Part shown: positions 4,452 to 6,439 of the stretch, piece by piece
How the letters are laid out: every line of letters begins with the position of its first letter
Position numbering within the stretch: the stretch's first letter is position 1
Assembly (NCBI GenBank): GCA_903958115.1
Contig: CAJBRS010000115.1
Span: forward strand, 1 to 6,439
Origin: an uncultured bacterium
GTDB taxonomy: Bacteria; Patescibacteriota; Minisyncoccia; Phycocordibacterales; CAWITU01
Direction: 5' to 3'
Length of the DNA: 6,439 nt
Made by a program: the position numbers and the translations under genes
The notes under the pieces: model-generated
Seen by the model: only the letters and a program-made list of their open reading frames with translations
Told to the model about the DNA's origin: nothing
Databases searched by the model: none

Positions 4452-4838
4452 ATGTCTTTCTCATTTGTTAATGCGACAAAAGGCAATCTGTCTTCAATAG
4501 ACAGATTGCCTTTTTCGTTAATGAAAGACAAAATATTGGGCAAAAAATATGACCTGACCCTTGTTTTTGTTTCAACAAAAGAAATCAGACGCCTGAATAA
4601 ACAATATCGAAAAAAGGATTTTCCTACCGACATTCTTAGTTTTAAAATAGACAATGGAACTGGAGAGATACTAATGAACGAGACGTCTGCAAAAAAAGAG
4701 GCAAAAAAATTTGAACGAGAATATTTTAATTTCTTACAATTCCTATTTATCCACGGATGTTTGCATTTGAAAGGATTCACACATGGTAGTAGAATGGAGA
4801 GTGAGGAGAGAAAATTCCGAAATAAATTTGGAATTTGA
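4452..4838 (+). CDS. ybeY: Endoribonuclease YbeY (rRNA maturation factor)
   Basis: YbeY is a zinc-dependent single-strand endoribonuclease of the UPF0054 family involved in 16S rRNA 3' maturation and ribosome quality control. The 128-aa product carries the signature HGCLHLKGFTH near the C-terminus, with the three zinc-ligand histidines at positions 1, 5 and 11 of the motif as in the usual HGxLHLxGyDH; the residue before the third His is Thr rather than Asp. The upstream segment EIRRLNKQYRKKDFPTDILSF matches the family's LN..YR.kd.PTDVLSF. The start at 4452 is chosen because FVNATKG...LPF resembles the YbeY N-terminus; a shorter reading from ATG 4521 would lose it. Codons about 9-21 form a perfect hairpin. 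It is short for the family, which is common in small genomes. It follows rpsU by 4 nt. Confidence 0.88.
   Translation: MSFSFVNATKGNLSSIDRLPFSLMKDKILGKKYDLTLVFVSTKEIRRLNKQYRKKDFPTDILSFKIDNGTGEILMNETSAKKEAKKFEREYFNFLQFLFIHGCLHLKGFTHGSRMESEERKFRNKFGI
4478..4514 (+). terminator. Terminator-like hairpin inside the start of ybeY
   Basis: A perfect 15-bp stem (4478-4492 with 4500-4514; GGCAATCTGTC plus an A/T extension) with a 7-nt loop TTCAATA, ending in TTTTT (4511-4515). The form is a standard rho-independent terminator with the A-tract/T-tract arrangement that can also work in reverse. It lies 31 nt after the rpsU stop but inside the ybeY reading frame. It may end most rpsU transcripts or act as an attenuator for ybeY-ftsA. 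Confidence 0.7.
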
Positions 4839-4855
4839 TTTCACCCCTTTATACT
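4828..4855 (+). promoter_or_regulatory. Possible promoter of ftsA
   Basis: TTGGAA (4828-4833) and TATACT (4850-4855) with a 16-nt spacer overlap the 3' end of ybeY and would give a leader of about 20 nt lacking a Shine-Dalgarno. A second -10-like CATACT (4871-4876) lies 6 nt before the ATG, repeating the leaderless geometry of pth and lepB, but without a convincing -35. Either, both or neither may be used. Confidence 0.35.
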
Positions 4856-4882
4856 CCACACTAAATACTTCATACTTTAAAA

Positions 4883-6067
4883 ATGTCACGACAAATTGCA
4901 GTTGGAATAGATATCGGTACCTACCAAATAAAAGTTGTGGTGGCTTCTTCAGAAACAACCTCACCAAAAAATCTACCTAAAATAATTGGCCTGGGACAAG
5001 CAGAATCAAAAGGACTGCGTCACGGCTATGTGATTAATCAAATTGAAGCAATAAAAAGTATTCAAGCTGCCCTCCGCCAAGCTGAAAAAATGGCCGGCAC
5101 AAAAATCTCTAAAACCTTTCTTTCTGTCGGAGGCGTGGGGCTTGGTAGCATTGTGGCTAATGGTTCAATCGTGACAACCCGAGCTGATTCTGAAATCACC
5201 GCTTTAGACATAGAAAAATTACACCAATTAGCTGAGGCTGAAATACCCCAGAATCAATCTTTAAACAGAAGAATACTCCATTCTATTCCCCTTCAATATA
5301 AAATAGATGGCCGCGCCGTTCTAGGCAAACCAGAGGGTATGAAAGGTATGCGCCTAGAAGTAAAAATGTTATTTATCACTTGTCTTTCTAGTCATCTAAA
5401 TGATTTGATTGAAACAGTTCAAGAGTGTGGCGTCGAAGTAGAAGACGTGATGGCTGCACCCCTAGCCGCAAGTTTTGTCTCGCTTTCTAAAGCTCAAAAA
5501 ATTGCCGGTGTTGTTTTAGCTAACATTGGAGCCGAAACTGTCTCTATTGCCGTCTTTGAAGAAGACATACCTATTTCTTTAGAAGTATTTCCTATTGGAT
5601 CAAATGATATTACAAATGATATTGCTCTTGGTTTAAAAATCCCATTAGAAGAAGCTGAGCAAGTAAAAATCGGCACATCAAAGTCAGAATTTTCAAAGAA
5701 AAAATTAGATGAAATTATAGTAGCTCGTCTAGGAGACATATTTGAACTTGTCGACGCCCACCTTAAAAAAATTGGAAAGAATGGCTTACTCCCAGCTGGA
5801 ATTGTCCTAACAGGAGGAGGATCTGGAGTTACCACTATTGAAGATTTTGCAAGAGGAGCACTAAAACTACCATCCAAAAAATCAGAAGGAAAATTTGAAA
5901 GCACCAAAGGATCGGTGAAAGATGCTATGTGGGCAGTTGCCTACGGATTATGTATCTTAGCTTTTGCTACCGAAGAATCCGGCACCATCAACACTCGCCT
6001 CGGCATTCGTCTAATGAAATCAACAAAAAATAGTGTTTGGAATTGGCTAAAACAGTTTCTTCCTTGA
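4883..6067 (+). CDS. ftsA: Cell division protein FtsA
   Basis: FtsA is an actin-like ATPase that tethers FtsZ filaments to the membrane and recruits the divisome. The 394-aa protein opens with the phosphate-1 motif VGIDIGTYQIKVVV (about 7-20). It keeps the FtsA-specific 1C subdomain (KTFLSVGGVGLGSIVANGSI and following), then has phosphate-2-like ANIGAETVSIAVF and adenosine-motif-like VLTGGGSGVTTIEDFA. The C-terminus NSVWNWLKQFLP has the aromatic and basic pattern of the amphipathic membrane-targeting helix. Length is close to normal. The start at 4883 gives the expected N-terminus; no Shine-Dalgarno is seen. The last codon and stop TGA form part of the left arm of the inverted repeat at 6062-6188. 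The ftsA-ftsZ order is the classical one. Confidence 0.95.
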   Translation: MSRQIAVGIDIGTYQIKVVVASSETTSPKNLPKIIGLGQAESKGLRHGYVINQIEAIKSIQAALRQAEKMAGTKISKTFLSVGGVGLGSIVANGSIVTTRADSEITALDIEKLHQLAEAEIPQNQSLNRRILHSIPLQYKIDGRAVLGKPEGMKGMRLEVKMLFITCLSSHLNDLIETVQECGVEVEDVMAAPLAASFVSLSKAQKIAGVVLANIGAETVSIAVFEEDIPISLEVFPIGSNDITNDIALGLKIPLEEAEQVKIGTSKSEFSKKKLDEIIVARLGDIFELVDAHLKKIGKNGLLPAGIVLTGGGSGVTTIEDFARGALKLPSKKSEGKFESTKGSVKDAMWAVAYGLCILAFATEESGTINTRLGIRLMKSTKNSVWNWLKQFLP

Positions 6068-6188
6068 CGCGGCCTAGAAAGCTGCATCCAGAAATGGCAA
6101 ACATTTTTGGTGTTTTTTCCTACACATCTTTCATCACAATCCCGCGTAGCGGCCATATTCTGGATACACTTTCTAGACAGTGTCAAGG
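6062..6188 (+). repeat. Imperfect inverted repeat between ftsA and ftsZ
   Basis: The arms pair in blocks: CCTTGAC 6062-6068 with 6182-6188, CTAGAAAG 6074-6081 with 6169-6176, ATCCAGAA 6086-6093 with 6158-6165, ATGGC 6094-6098 with 6152-6156, around a 53-nt loop. Unpaired gaps lie between blocks. Each arm can also fold alone: GCGGC(CTAGAAA)GCTGC on the left and ACACT(TTCTAGAC)AGTGT on the right, with complementary loops. The T-rich stretch CTTTTCTTTTT follows at 6189, so the whole could terminate ftsA transcripts or act as an attenuator before ftsZ. It lacks the GAGAC...GTCTC core of the other three repeats. A decayed mobile palindrome is the alternative. Confidence 0.7.
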
Positions 6189-6210
6189 CTTTTCTTTTTA
6201 ATTGTCCTTC

Positions 6211-6219
6211 TGCTATGAT
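6211..6219 (+). promoter_or_regulatory. Possible extended -10 promoter of ftsZ
   Basis: TGCTATGAT is an extended -10 (TGn plus TATGAT) about 47 nt before the ftsZ ATG, just after the T-tract of the upstream inverted repeat. The hexamer 17 nt upstream (TTTCTT) is a poor -35. The predicted leader of about 40 nt contains no Shine-Dalgarno. Confidence 0.4.
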
Positions 6220-6266
6220 GTGAGCACATTTTAACCCGTATTTTATTAACTAAACAACAGAAAATC

Positions 6267-6439
6267 ATGCCCAACATTAAACCCGAAGTAGAAACATTTG
6301 CCAGAATCAAGGTTATTGGTATTGGTGGATCCGGTAAGAACGTTATCAACCACATGATCAATTCCAAAGTTAAAGGAGTTGACTTCATTGTTGTAAATAC
6401 GGATGCTCAAGATCTACATCACTCACTAGCTAGAAAGAA
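6267..6439 (+). CDS. ftsZ: Cell division protein FtsZ, N-terminal part
   Basis: FtsZ is the tubulin-like GTPase that forms the division ring. Only the first 57 codons are in the window. They contain the family N-terminus: PEVETFARIKVIGIGGSGKN (residues 6-25), the first glycine-rich nucleotide-binding loop, then GVDFIVVNTDAQDL (37-50), matching the usual GVEFIAVNTDAQAL. The glycine loop reads GGSGKN where most bacteria have GGGGGN. The start at 6267 fits the common MPxIxPExE beginning. It is separated from ftsA by 199 bp holding a large inverted repeat and a possible promoter, so ftsZ probably has independent transcription. Confidence 0.94.
   Translation, partial: MPNIKPEVETFARIKVIGIGGSGKNVINHMINSKVKGVDFIVVNTDAQDLHHSLARK

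Overview
The window looks like a chromosomal segment of a Candidate Phyla Radiation bacterium, most likely Parcubacteria/Patescibacteria. The grounds are an AT-leaning composition, a short four-domain S1, a short YbeY, compact housekeeping genes packed against each other, little use of Shine-Dalgarno sites, and an odd histidyl-tRNA synthetase paralogue. This assignment is inference from gene character and was not searched.

Layout. Plus strand: 3' part of ribosomal protein S1 (rpsA, open at the left edge, stop at 1043). Minus strand: a 94-codon gene of unknown function (1207-1491) with its own promoter, strong Shine-Dalgarno and intrinsic terminator, then peptidyl-tRNA hydrolase (pth, 1645-2235). 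Plus strand again: signal peptidase I (lepB, 2376-2969), a HisRS-like protein lacking key catalytic residues (2972-4189), ribosomal protein bS21 (rpsU), the rRNA-maturation nuclease YbeY (ybeY), the divisome proteins FtsA (4883-6067) and FtsZ (from 6267, cut at the right edge). The plus-strand block joins protein export, translation and cell division with gaps of 2 to 44 bp, apart from the 199-bp ftsA-ftsZ gap.

The most unusual content lies between genes. At three places (1043-1138, 1545-1653, 2246-2348) the same GC-rich core of about 37 nt, bounded by GAGAC and GTCTC, sits at the apex of a long perfect inverted repeat. The arms differ completely between the three loci, and at two of them they match the edge of the adjacent gene: the last two sense codons and stop of pth, and the pth promoter edge. 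So the centre is conserved while the 25-36 bp arms are local sequence duplicated in inverted orientation. This is unlike an ordinary terminator, attC site, REP or MITE, and suggests a small element that acquires or generates inverted copies of its flank. Two copies bracket pth in the same orientation; a third follows rpsA.

Other structures: a perfect terminator-like hairpin encoded inside the start of ybeY, an imperfect inverted repeat with two nested hairpins of complementary loops between ftsA and ftsZ, and promoter geometries for pth and lepB that imply leaderless mRNAs.
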